A DNA stretch of 64,000 nucleotides from Carnegiea gigantea (taxonomy: Eukaryota > Streptophyta > Magnoliopsida > Caryophyllales > Cactaceae): positions 462,501 through 526,500 of the forward strand of contig JAKOGI010000349.1 of the NCBI GenBank assembly GCA_029747015.1, written 5' to 3'. Shown one piece after another: positions 34,636 through 47,980 of this stretch; the first letter of the stretch is position 1; every line of letters starts with the position of its first letter. Made by a program: the position numbers and the translations under genes. The notes beneath the pieces were generated by a model that worked only from the letters and a program-made list of their open reading frames with translations, was not told the origin of the DNA and did not search any database.

Positions 34636-35939
34636 TGATACGGCCACAAGCGCACGATGGCGTTGTAACAATCAAGGTTGATCCCAAAGGGACTAGGTTG
34701 ATCTAGTGGGTTATATTCTCTCAAGATATGCTAAGAAAAATTCTAATTCAAGTAGTTTTGATTAACAACTGCAAATAAACTCGTCTAAATCAATAAGAGA
34801 AAAACGTCTAGGAATTTTCGCAGTTATAGAAGAGGATTGGATCAAAATGAATAAACATGTGCTATTCTCTAATTGGCTAATTCCGATGAATTGCAATCTT
34901 GTCAAGAAACTTGATCTATTCTTTCGAAATCAATCAAATTTGCCTAAACTAAGTAAACGTCATTCTTTCAAACTAATTTGACTTAATCTATGTTTAATAT
35001 ATTCGATTACTTACAAGCCCTCCTAACATATAAATCTCTATTTCGAGACAAAGTTATGCTATATCTATTCAAGCAATCGAACAACCAAATGTTGTCTTTC
35101 GAATGTTCACTCGATTGCAAATAAATTTTGACCAAAAATCAACCCACAACGTGTGAAACACTGGATAGAACGAAATCAAACCAATAATGAAAATACGCAC
35201 AATTCCTTAAAAATCAAAACATGATCCAAAAGTAATTCCAAAGACTACTAAATTCCTAAACTAAGAAAACTACTTAGACATGATTAAATTAAACATCCAA
35301 CTACTCTAAAATGATAAATCTAAAGAGGAAAAGAGAAGAGAAGATAGAAGAATTGCTCAGTCAAAAATTACGCTTGAACCGTCGTGCAAACCCTGGATGA
35401 AATCCTTATAAGTCTTCACTTCAACTCTATCTCTGTCCCCCTCTAATCTAAACTAAACGAATCTACTTGAAGAGAGGAAAGGAGCATGAGATGAGATGAT
35501 CGGGCGTGGATGCATGGATGAGAGCCCCCCTTTTTGTAGAAAAATTCTGGAAGACGAACAACCACGCGTAACAACGGAATAATAACCGCTAGGAAGTCGA
35601 AGAGCTGGTGAGAAAACAAAAGGCCTCGCAGGAAATGAAGACACCACGGACTGTTGCATCCACCATGGACCGACTGCGGTATCCACTGCCTCGGTATTTT
35701 TCTTTGCTTCTTTCTTTCCATGGGCATGGCAACTGAAGGGCATCTGTGGAAAGTCAAAAAACACTCATATAGAGGTAAAGTAAGGGCAAAAAGGTCCAGA
35801 ATTTAGTAAAACACAAAAAAGAACCATACTCGAGCATAAAACGGGAAAAAGAGTATAAGTTATCACACAAAGCATATAATTTTTCCTAAAAATGCAGCAA
35901 AAATGACCCTAAAATGATATACACTTTAAGCACTTATCA
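34636..35939 (-). repeat. Array LTR 4 (TATA box mutated)
   Basis: Plus strand starts TGATACGGCCACAAGCGCACG and ends AAGCACTTATCA; 1304 bp. The minus-strand TATA box reads CTACAAAAAGG instead of CTATAAAAAGG. Confidence 0.92.
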
Positions 35940-36653
35940 GACTCCCCTATGCTTTAACCGTTACTTGTCTTCAAGCAAACACCAAAGAAAACCAACCAGG
36001 GAAGATGCAACGGAACAACCTCTTAAAATAGGCAAACTCTAGCATGTTACAAGCAAGAATAACAATCAACGGCAACCCTAAGTAGTGCACAATATATTTC
36101 AAAATCAGAAAGAAAAGAAGGTTTTGAAAAAGTATAAGACCACAATCTCAATATCAAACTTGATCACCCCCAAAGAACCACAAAGCCTATCATGCAAGCA
36201 TATGAGATTGAATAGAGTCGAATGGGATGGTAGAACCTCACTTTTGGAAAATGTGGAACACTTCCACTCATGTATTTGAAATATAACATTGATTCACTCA
36301 AGACTCATTCCGAAGGTGCAATCTACTATCGGCTTGACAAGACTCTCAAATTCTCTACCACTAAAATACAATGTGCACAAGACGATCAAGAGGACTTTAT
36401 TCAGGTTGTAATGTGGGCTAGAAGGGTTAAGGGAAAGGAGTGGACAAATGAATTTGGAAAACATGACGCTACTCACCACGCAACAAGGGAGCAACCAACA
36501 AAACATCAAGAAACCCTGAAGTTCACTAACACTCCAAACTCCAAAATACAATGAACATATTGCAATCAATTACATAGGAAATGAGTTGAAACAGAAAGAA
36601 CTCAAGCTGTGTACATATCCAATGCCAATCAATTTAGGGCTTTTTTTTTATCT

Positions 36654-36699
<46 letters not shown>

Positions 36700-39077
36700 G
36701 TTTTTTTTTTGCAACATGACTTTATGTTCCTTTTCTTCTTTTTCTTCAACATAACTTTTTTTTTCTTGTTTTTCCTTCTTGGTTTTTTTTTAGGGAAATG
36801 AAACGAAAATTGCAATTATTGAAAGGCATAGGATCACGAACTATCAACTCACAACCAAACATATAAATACACAATCCAAACAAGAGGGAACCAAAGCAAA
36901 TGCTCAATATCATCAATCCCTCAACAAACCAATATATCCATGCCACCTTAAACTTAATTATCCCCAAAACGACCCACTATACAAATGAAGTGATACTCCA
37001 TAGACTTGGCTTAACGGTAGGAATATGTGTTTGGCCAAAAGCTAAGATGAAGGGATCACAACAAAAATGGATATATGCACAAAGGCGCTAGCAAAGGGAA
37101 TAGACATATAATATAAGGGTAGGCTATTTGGCTATGGGGCTAAAATGACAAAAGAAAGAAATGTCTTTATTATATCATCAAATGTGCACATGCTAATGTG
37201 GTCTTGAACAACAATCTAGCCAAGTTCTAGAGATGCAACATGGAAGAGTCACATACATGAAAGAAACATGAGACTAAATATAATGAATTAGTCCAAATAA
37301 GGCTCAAAACCTCACGGGATATCTACCACAGTCTCAATTAAGGTCATTAAATAATGCCCATATACCAACATTAGTGCTAAAGACTCCAAGGAATAACAAG
37401 TTCTTAATTAAGACAAGGGCCAAAATAAGAAATATATACAAAACCTTCAAAAATTTTCACATCAAAAGTTATTTAAACTCATGAAAGCTATTTTGCCTAA
37501 ACAAAAGCATAATTGGAGATTATCTCACACCATCCACACTATCCGTTAATGTAATCCTATATGCACCCACTTAAAAATCAACTAAATGCAAAACACTAAT
37601 GCAAACAAAAAGGAAGCTAAAACTATATGCTCTAACTAGATTACAAGCTAATACCAAAATAGAAAACATATAAACTGCCCTTCCCCCATGCTTAGATAAA
37701 GCATTATTATTCAAAGGAAAGAAAGTAAGAGAAGAGAAAGGATAACAAAATATAACGATCTCAACAGATTAAGTGCAGACTGCACCTAAGACATGCGGCC
37801 TCGTAATAACAGGGGCTCATGAAGCATTAGCTACTCCATCACAACTTCAAGACTCGACTAATTAAATTAGACGCCGTTAAGGCATGCAGGGGCTTATCAA
37901 ACTCCTGGGACCACAAGTTAGAAAATAAAAGGTAAGAAGAAATAACCAAGATCACACCAAAGACAATAAGTATCCTCTTAACCTTATCAATGGCCATAGA
38001 AAAATCATAGGAATGATTAAAGAATGTAGTCCATATGATTTTTCTAGGCAAGTCTCCTAGGCATACACAATAAGGGCCAATAAAGGCATTATACCCACTA
38101 AAGTAACCTAGGGAAAGAAAATTGTTAACATTCCCACCAAGCACATTAATTAAACTCGTTATCCTCATAGCCCAAATTAATATTAGCATTACAAATCTTA
38201 GGATTATCAACGGGGGCATCTAAAGAATACTCGAGGGAAATACAAGGTAATGAATAAATAGGTGAAACATGGGCATGATTAATAGGATTGAGGAAAACCC
38301 AATCATTAAATTCAAGGTTAGGAGACTCTTCATGCACAAGCACATCACGTGACTCCTCCAAAGGAGTCTCATTTAGATCATGCACCTCACCTAAAATATT
38401 TTCTAACTCAAAACGTGCATCGACAACACTAAACCTAGCATCTACCACAAAAGGATCACCTAGCTTGAGCCTCGTGCACTACGCTAAAGGAAATGTTGAA
38501 TCAAGTAAGGTCAGGACAACATCAACATTGTCCCTGGGTGATACGAAGTCAGGTTGCATGCACAATAAGGACATGAATTTATATCATGCCAAAAAGAATT
38601 ACACAAATGACCCCAAAAAGGAGCATAACAAGATCTAGCATAGAATGTGCAACGATCAGAAATTAAATATTTGAAAATAATAGGAGCCTTCTCAAATTCA
38701 AATGGATCCCAAGCAATCCACTTAAGCAAATACTATACATCATCAACATTTCTATCATGAAAATCCCAATGCACTAAAAAAACACGGATTTTACTATTCA
38801 CACCCTTGTCAACAATGTCCAATATGTCCCATTTACCAACACAATAATCACATTAAGCAAGAAAAGCATTCAACGTTTAAAATACCTCCAAAATTATTCA
38901 TGTTTAAATTGGGGAAAATGGAAAATTACCATTGTTGTTTCTCAAAAATTCTTTTTTTTTTTTTGGTTTTTTAATTTTTATTTTCATTTTTTTTCAAAGA
39001 AAAAACAAAATGCTTAGTCAAACCTATTAGGAAAACCCAATATTCGATGCTAGTCTCCACTAACAGTGCCAAAAACT
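35940..39077 (-). mobile_element. Array internal region 4
   Basis: 3138 bp, same layout. The pyrimidine tract contains a run of nearly 50 T (about 36651-36698), the longest homopolymer in the window. Confidence 0.88.
37839..38925 (-). pseudogene. LARD ORF copy 4, degenerate
   Basis: Pieces: 38511-38729 (LKWIAWDPFEFEKAPIIFKY, CTFYARSCYAPFWGHLCNSF, knuckle damaged), 38146-38448 (DARFSVVDARFELENILGEV onward) and 37839-38219 (C-terminal part with hydrophobic segment, ending SRVLKL). A small insertion near 38147-38153 (TTAATTAAAC) shifts the frame. Confidence 0.65.
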
Positions 39078-40378
39078 TGATACGGCCGCAAGCGCACGGC
39101 GGCGTTGTAGCAACTAAGGTCGATCCCACAGAGATTAGGTTGATCTATTGGGTTGTATTAAGTAAAATTCTAATTCAAGTGGTTTTGATTAACAACTGCA
39201 AATAAACTTGTGTAAATAAATATGAGAAAAATGTCTAGGAATTTTTGCAGTTATGGAAGAGGATTGCATCAAAATAAATAAACATGTGCTATTCTCTAAT
39301 TGGCTAATTCCAAGGAATTGCAATCTTGTCAAGAAACTTGATCTATTCTTTCGAAATCAATCAAATTTACCTAAACTGAGCAAACGTCGTTCTTTCAAAC
39401 TAATTTGACTTAATCCAAGCTTAATATATTCGATTACTTACTAGCCCTCCCAACATATAAATCTCTATTTTGAGACGAAATTATGCTATGTCTATTCAAC
39501 CAGTCCAAGAACCAAATTTTTTCTTTCGAATGTTCACTCGATTGTATCAAGTGCACAAGAAAATTTTGGCCAAAAAGCAACTCACAACGTATCAAACACT
39601 GGATAGAACGAAATCAAACCAATCATGAAAATAAGCACAATTCCTTAAAAATCAAAACATGGTCCAATAATAATTTTAAAAACTACTAAATTGCTAGACT
39701 AAGAAAACTACTCAGACATGACTAAATTAAACATCTAACTACTCTAAAATGATAAATCTAAAGAGGAAAAGAGAAGAGAAGAGAGAAAAATTGCTCAACC
39801 AAAAATCACGACTGAACCGTCGTGTAAATTCGAGATGGAATCCTCGCAAGTCTTCACTTCAACTCTATCTCTCTCCCCCCCTCTAATCTAAACTAAACTA
39901 ATCTACTTGAAGAATGGAAAGGAGTATGAGATGAGATGATGGGATGTGCATGTGTGGATGAGGGCCCCCCTTTTTATAGCAAAATTCTGAAAGACGAACA
40001 GCCATGCGTAATAATGGAATAATAACCGCTACGAAGTCGAAGAGCTGGCGAGAAAACAAAAGGCCTCGTAGGAAATGAAGACACCATGGACCGTGGCATC
40101 CACCACGGACCAACCGCGGTATCCACTGCCTCGGTATTCTACTATGCTTCTTTCTTTGCACGGGCATGGCAAGTAAAGCGCATCGGTGGGAGGTCAAAAT
40201 ACACTCATTTAGGGTCAAAGTAAGGGCAAAAAGGTCCAGAATTCTGCAAAGCACAGAAAAGAACAATACCCGAGCGTAAAACGGAAAAAAGAGTATAGAT
40301 TATCACATAAAGCATATAATTTTTCCTAAAAATGCAGCAAAAATGACCTAAAATGATATAAACTTTAAGCACTTATCA
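39078..40378 (-). repeat. Array LTR 5
   Basis: Plus strand starts TGATACGGCCGCAAGCGCACGG, the best-kept end, and finishes AAGCACTTATCA; 1301 bp. About 45 bp near 39155 (TCTCTCAAGATATGC region) are shortened relative to other LTRs. Confidence 0.92.
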
Positions 40379-43300
40379 AACTCTCCCAAGCTTAAACCGT
40401 TGCTTGTCCTCAAGTAAAGACTAGACAAAACTAACCAGGGAAGATGCAACAGAACAACCTCTTTAAGATAGGAAAACCAAGCATGTCACAAGCAAGAATA
40501 ACAATCAACGGCAACCCCATGTAGTGCACAAAATATTTTAACATCAGAAGGAAAAGAAGGTTTTCGAAAAAGTATAAGACCACAATCTCGATATCAAACT
40601 TGATTATCCCCAAAGAACCACAAAGCATGTCATGCAAGCACATGAGATTGAATAGACCCAAATGGGCTGGTAGAACCTCACTTTTGGGAAATGTGGAGCA
40701 CTCCCGCTCATGTGTTTGAAATATAACATTGATTCACTCAAGTTCATTCCAAAGATGCAATCTACTATAAGCTTGACAAGACTCTCAAATTCTCTACCAC
40801 TAATATACAATGTGCACAAGACGATCAAGAGGACTTTATTCGGGTTGTAATCTGGGCTAGAGCGGTTAAGGGAAAGGAGTGGATAAATGAATTTGGGAAA
40901 AGTGGCACTACTCGCCAAGCAACTAGGGAGCAACCAACAAAATACTAGGAAACCTTGAAGTTCACTAATACTCCAAACGCCAAAATACAACGAACATATC
41001 CCAATCAATTATACAGGAAATGAGTTGAAAAAGAAAGAACTCAAGCTATGTTCATATCCAATACCAATCAACTTAGGTTTTTTTTTTTTTCCCCTCTTCT
41101 TTTTTTCGCTTCCCTATTTTTTTTGTTCTTTTTTTTTTTGTAACATGACTTTATGTTCCTTTTTTTTCTTTTTCTTCAACATAACTTTTTTCTTCCTTTT
41201 TTTCCTTTATGGTTTTTTTTTTTGGGAAATGAAACGAAAATTGCAATTATTGAAAGGCATAGGATCACGAACTATCAACTCACAACCGAACATATAAACA
41301 CCCAACCCAAATAAGAAGGAACCAAAGCAAATGCTCAATATCATCAACCCCTCAACAAGCCAACATATCAAAGCTACCTTAAACCTTATTATCCCCAAAA
41401 CGAACCACTACATAGATGAAGTGATGCTCCATAGATTTGGCTTAGGGATAGAAATATGTGTTTGGCCAAAGGCAAAGATGAAGGTATCACAACAAAAACG
41501 GATATATGCTCGAAGGGGCTAGCAAAGGGAACAAAACATATAATATAAGGGTAGGCTATTTGGCTATGTGGCTAAAATGACCAAAGAAGGAAATGCCTCT
41601 ATCATATAATCAAATATGCACATGCTAATATAGTCATGAACAAGAATCTAGGCAAATTCTAGAGATGCAACATGGAATAGTCACACCCATAAAACACGCA
41701 TGAGACTAAATATAATGAATTAGTCCAAATAAGGCTCAAAATCTCACAGGATATCTACCACAGTCTCAATTAAGCTCATAAAATAATGCCCATGTACCAA
41801 CATTAGTTCTAAAGACTCCAAGGAATAACAAAGTTCTCAATCAAGACAAGGGTTAAAATAAGAAATATTTACAAAAACTTCAAAAATTTTCACACCAAAA
41901 GGGATTACACATCAAAAGTTATTCAAACTCATGAAAGCTATTATGTTTAAACAAAAGCATCATTGGAAGTTATGTCACACCATCCACACCATCCCTTCAT
42001 CCAATCCTATATGCGCCCACTTAAAAATCAACTAAATGCAAAACACTAATGCAAACAAAAAGGAAGCGAAAACTATATGCTCTAACTAGAATGCAAGATA
42101 ATAACCAAAATAGAAAACATATAAACTACCCTTCCCTCATCCTTAGATAAAGCATTATTATGCAAAGGAAAGAAAGTAAGAGAAGAGAAAGGAAAACAAA
42201 ATATAACGATCTCACTAGGTTAGGTGCAGAGTGCACCTAAGCTATGCGGCCTTGTAATAACAGGGGCTCATGGAGCATTAGTCACCCCATTATAACTTCA
42301 AGACTCGACTCATAAATCAGATGCCATCAAGGCACGTAGGGGCTTATCAAAGTCCTAGGACCACAAGTCAGAAAATAAAAGGTAAGAAGAAATAACCAAG
42401 ATCACCCCAAAGACAATAAGTATCCTCTTAACCTTATAAATGGCCATAGAAAAAATCATAAGAATGATTAAAGAATGTAGTCCACATTATTTTTCTAGGC
42501 AAGTCTCCTAGGCATACACAATAAGGGTCAATGGAGCCATTATACCCACTAAAGTAACCTAGGGAAAAAAAATTATCAACATTCCCACCAAGCACATTAA
42601 ACTCATTATCCTCATAGCCCAAATCAATATTAGTATTACAAATCTTAGGATTATCAATGGGCGCATCTAAAGAATACTAGAGGGAAATAGAGGGTAATAA
42701 ATAAATAGGTGAAACATAGGAATGATTAATAAGATTAGGGACAACCCAATCATTAAAACCAAGGCTTGGAGACTCCTCATGCACAAGCACATCACGTGAG
42801 TCCTCCAAAGGAGTCTTATTTAGGTCATGCACCTCATCTAAAATATTTTCTGACTCAAAACATGCATCGACAACACTAAACCTAGCATCTAACACAAAAG
42901 GATCACCGACCTTGAGCCCCGTGCACGGAGCTAAAGGAAAGGTTGAATCAGGTAAGGTCATGACAACATCAGCATTGTCCTAGGGTGATACAAAGTCAGG
43001 TTGCGCGTAGCATGCATAATAAGGACATAAATTTATACCATGGCTAGAAGAATCACACAAATCACATGAAAAATGAGCTTAATAAGATCTAGCATAGAAT
43101 GTGCAAGGATCAGAAATTGAATATTTAGAAATAATAGTAGCCTTCTCAAATTCAAATGACTCCCAAGCAATCTACTCAAGCAAATACCATGCATCATCAA
43201 CATTTCTGTCATAAAAATCCCAATGTTCCAAAAGAATACGGGGATTACAATTCACACCCTCATCAACAAAGTCCAATATGTCCCATTTACCAACACAATA

Positions 43301-43533
43301 ACCACATCAAGCAAGAAAAGCATTCAAACGTTTATAATACCTCTAAAATAGCTCATGTTCAAATTAGGAAAAATGGAAAATTACCATTGTTGTTTATGAA
43401 AGATTCTTAGTTTTTTTTTTTTAGTTTTTCAATTTTTATTTTCGTTTTTTTTAAGAAGAACAAAATGCTTAGTCAAATCTATCAGGAAAAACCCCATATT
43501 CGATGCTAGTCCCCACCTACAGCACCAAAAACT
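40379..43533 (-). mobile_element. Array internal region 5
   Basis: 3155 bp, same layout. The polypurine tract is altered (CTTGGGAGAG on the minus strand). Confidence 0.88.
42295..43370 (-). pseudogene. LARD ORF copy 5, degenerate
   Basis: Pieces: 42677-42961 (TLPDSTFPLAPCTGLKVGDP, DARFSVVDACFESENILDEV, LVHEESPSLGFNDWVVPN) and 42434-42622 (GYEDNEFNVLGGNVDNFFSL, GYFSGYNGSIDPYCVCLGDL). A one-base insertion in an A-run near 42452 breaks the frame before the hydrophobic segment. Confidence 0.62.
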
Positions 43534-44839
43534 TGATACGACCGCAATCGCACGATGCCATTGTAGCAATCAAGGTCAATCCCATAGAGATTAGGTTGAT
43601 CTATTTGGTTATATTCTCTCAAGATATGCTAAGAAAAATTTTAATTCATATGATTTTGATCAACAACTACAAATAAACTCGTCTAAATCAATAAGAGAAA
43701 AACATCTAGGAATTTTCACAATTATGTAAGAGGATTGGATCAAAATGAATAAACATGTGCTATTCTCTAATTAGCTAATTCTAAGGAATTGCAATCTTGT
43801 CAAGAAACTTGATCTATTCTTTTGAAATCAATCAAATTTTCCTAAACTAAATAAACGTCGTTCTTTCAAACTAATTTGACTTAATCCAAGTTTAGTATAT
43901 TCGATTACTACTAGCCCTCCTAACATATAAATCTCTATTTCGAGACGAAGTTGTGCTGTGTCTATTCAAGCAGTCCAAGAACCAAATATTGTCTTTTGAA
44001 TGTTCACTCGATTTTTCAAGTGTGCAAGTAAATCTTAGCCAAAAAGCAACTCACAACATATTAAACATTGGATAGAACGAAATCAAACCAATCATCAAAA
44101 TAAGCACAATTCCTTAAAAATCAAAACATGATCCAATAACAATTCTAAAAACTATTAAATTCCTAAACTAAGAAAACTACTCAAACATGATTAAGTTAAA
44201 CATCTAACTACTCGAAAATGATAAATCTAAAGAGGAAAAGACAAGAGAAGAGAGAGGAATTGCTTAGCCAAAAATCGCGCTTGAACCATCATGTAAACCC
44301 GGGATAGAATCCTTGTCACTTCAACTCTATCTCTCTCTCCCTCTAATCTAAACTAAACTAATCTACTTGCAGAGAGGAAAGGAGTATGAGATGAGATGAT
44401 GGGGTGTGGATGTGTGGATGAGAGCCCCCCTTTTATAGCAAAAATTCTTGAAGACGAACAGCCACGCGTAATAATGAAATAATAACTGCTAAGAAGTCGA
44501 AGAGCTGGTGAGAAAACAAAAGGCCTCACAGGAAATGAAGTCACCACGAACCGTGGCATCCACCACAGACTGACCGCAATATCCACTGCCTCGGTATTCT
44601 TTTGTGCTTCTTTCTTTCCACAACGATGGCAACTGAAGGGCATCCGTGGGAAGTCAAAATACACTCATTTAGGGTCATAGTAAAGGCAAAAACGTCCAGA
44701 ATTCTGCAAAACACAGAAAAGAACCATACCTGAGCGTAAAACTGAAAAAAAAGTATAAATTATTACATAAAGCATATAATTTTTTCTAAAAAAGTGGCAA
44801 AAATGACCCTAAAATGATATATATTTTAAGCACTTATCA
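43534..44839 (-). repeat. Array LTR 6
   Basis: Plus strand starts TGATACGACCGCAATCGCACG and ends AAGCACTTATCA; 1306 bp. Confidence 0.92.
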
Positions 44840-47800
44840 AACTCCCCCATGCTTAAAACGTTGCTTGTCCTCAGGCAAACACTAGAGAAAACCAACCAGG
44901 GAAGATGCAATGGAACAACCTCTTTAAAATAGGCAAATCATAGTATGTCACATACAAGAATAACAATCAACGACAACCCCAAATAGTGCACAAATCATTT
45001 CAAAATCAGAAGGAAAAGAAGGCTTTTGAAAAAGTATAAGACCACAATCTCAATATCAAACTTGATCACCCCCAAAGAACCACAAAGTATGTCATGCAAA
45101 CACATGAGATTGAATAGACCCAAATGGGCTGGTAGAACCTCACTTTTGGGAAATGTGGAACACTTCCGCTCATGTGTTTGAAATATAACATTGATTCACT
45201 CAAGATCATTCCAAAGATGCAATCCACTATAAGCTTGACAAGACTCTCAAATTCTCTACTACTAAAACGCAATGTGCACAAGACAATCAAGAGGACTTTA
45301 TTCGGGTTGTAATGTGGGCTAGAAGGGTTAAGGGAAAGGAGTCGATAAATGAATTTGCGAAAGGAGGCACTACTACCCAAGCAATTAGGGAGCAACTAAC
45401 AAAACACCAAGAAACCTTGAAGTTCACTAACACTCCAAACTCCAAAATACAATGAACATATCCTAATCAATTACATAGGAAATGAGTTGAAAAAGAAAGA
45501 ACCCAAGCTATGTACATATCCAATGCCAATCAACTTAGGGTTTTTTTTTTTCTCTTCTTTTTTTCGCTTCCCTATTATTATTTTTTTTGTTTTTTTTTTT
45601 TGTAACATAACTTTATGTTCCTTCTCTTTCTTTTTCTTCAACATAACTTTCTTTTCCTTTTTTTTTCCTTTTTTGTTTTTTTTGGGCAAATGAAATGAAA
45701 ATTGCAATTATTGAAAGGCATAGGATCACGACCTATCAACTCACAACTGAATATAAAACCACACAACCCAAACAAGAGGGAACCAAAGCAAATGCTCAAT
45801 ATCATCAACCCTCAACAAACCAACATATCGAAGCCACCTTAAACCTAATTATCCCCAAAACAATCTGCTATATAGATGAAGTGATGCTCCATAGACATGG
45901 CTTGAAGGTAGAAATATGTGTTTGGCAAAAGGAAAAGATGAAGGAATCACAACAAACACAGATATATGCTCGAAGGGGCTAGCAAAGGGAATAAATATAT
46001 AATACAAGGGTAGGCTATTTGGCTATGTGGCTAAAATGACCAACGAAAGAAATGTCTCTATCATATCATCAAATATGCACATGCTAATATGGTTTTGAAC
46101 AAGAATCTAGGCAAGTTCTAGAGATGCAACATGGAAGAGTCACACACATGAAAGAAACAAGAGACTAAATATAACGAATTAGTCCAAATAAGACTTAAAT
46201 CCTATGGGATATCTACCACAGTCTTAATTAAGCTCATAAAATAATGCCCATGTGCCAACATTAGTGCTAAAGACTCAAGGAATAACAAAGTTCTCAATCA
46301 AGACAAGGGTCAAAACAAGAAATATTTAGAAAACCTCCAAAAATTTTCACACCAAAAGGAATTACACATCAAAAGTTATTCACACTCATGAAAGCCATTT
46401 TGCCTAAACAAAAGCATCATTGGAGGTTATCTCACACTATCCACGCCATCCCTTTATGCAATCCTATATGCACCCTCTTAAAAATCAACTAAATGCAAAG
46501 CACTAATGCAAACAAAAAGGAACCTAAAACTATATGCTCTGACTAGAATGCAAGCTAATAACCAAAATAGAAAACATATAAACTACCCTTCTCCCATGCC
46601 TAGATAAAGCATTATTATTCAAAGGAAAGAAAGTAAGAGAAGAGAAAGAAAAACAAAACATAACGATCTCACCAGGTTAGGTGCAGAGTGCACCTAAACT
46701 ATGCGACCTCGTAATAACAGGGGCTCATGGAGCATTAGCCATTCTATCACAACTTCAAGATTCGACTCATCAAATCAGATGCCGTCAAGGCACGCAGGGG
46801 CTTTTCAAACTCCTCGGACCACACGTCAGAAAATAAAAGGTAAGAACAAATAACTAAGATCACACCAAAGACAATAAGTATCCTTTTAACCTTATCAATG
46901 GCCATAGAAAAATCACAGGAATGATTAAAAAATGTAGTACACATGATTGTCCTCGGCAAGTCTCGTAGGCATACACAATAAGGGTCAATGGAGGCATGAT
47001 ACCCACTAAAGTAACCTAGGGAAAGAAAATTATCAACATTCCCACCAAGCACATTAAACTCGCTATCCTCATAGCCCAAATTAATTTTAGCATTACGAAT
47101 CTTAGGATTATCAATGGGTGCATCTAAAGAATACTAGGCGGAAATAGAGGGTAATGAACAAATAGTTGAAACATGGGCATGATTAATAGGATTGGGGAGA
47201 AGCCAATCATTAAAACTAAGGCTAGGAGACTCCTCATGGACAAGCACATCATGTGACTCCTCCAAAAGAGTCCCATTTAGATCATGCACCTCATCTAAAA
47301 TATTTTCTGACTCAAAACATGCATCGACAACACTAAACCTAGCATCTATCAAAAAAGTATCACCCACCTCGAGCCCCGTGCACTGAGCTAAAGGAAAGGT
47401 TGAATCAGATAAGGTCAGGACAACATCAACATTGTCCTAGGGTGATACAAAGTCAGGTTGCACATAGCATGCATAATAAGGACATGAATTTATATCGTGA
47501 ACAGAAGAATTACACAAATCACACCAAAAAGGAGCATAATAAGATCTAGCATAGAATGTGCAAGGATTAGAAATTGAATATTTAGAAATAATAGTAGCCT
47601 TCTCAAATTCAAATGAATCCCAAGCAATCCACTCAAGCAAATACCATGCATCACCAACATTTCTACCATGAAAATCCCAATACTCTAAAAGAATACAAGT
47701 GTCACTATTCACACCCTCATCAACAATGTCTAATATTTCCCATTTACCAACACAACCACATTAAGCAAGAAAAGCATTCAAACGCTTCAAATACCTCCAA

Positions 47801-47980
47801 AATAATTTATGCTCAAATTGGAGAAAATGGAAAATTACCATTGTTGTTTCTCAAAAATTCTTTTTTTTCGTTTTTCAATTTTCATTTTCGTTTTTTTCAA
47901 AGAAAAACAAAATGCTTAGTTAAACCTATCAGGAAAAACCTAATATTCAGCGCTAATGCCCACCAACAGTGCCAAAAACT
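44840..47980 (-). mobile_element. Array internal region 6
   Basis: 3141 bp, same layout. In element sense this is the first (5'-most) internal region of the array. Confidence 0.88.
46747..47820 (-). pseudogene. LARD ORF copy 6, degenerate
   Basis: Pieces: 47437-47712 (LEYWDFHGRNVGDAWYLLEW, IAWDSFEFEKATIISKYSIS, CDLCNSSVHDINSCPYYACY with an intact C-x2-C-x4-H-x4-C knuckle), 47134-47367, and 46747-47079 (GYFSGYHASIDPYCVCLRDL, hydrophobic segment, ending SRILKL). Breaks are stops near 47130 and 47435. Together with copies 2 and 3 it defines the ancestral product. Confidence 0.68.
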
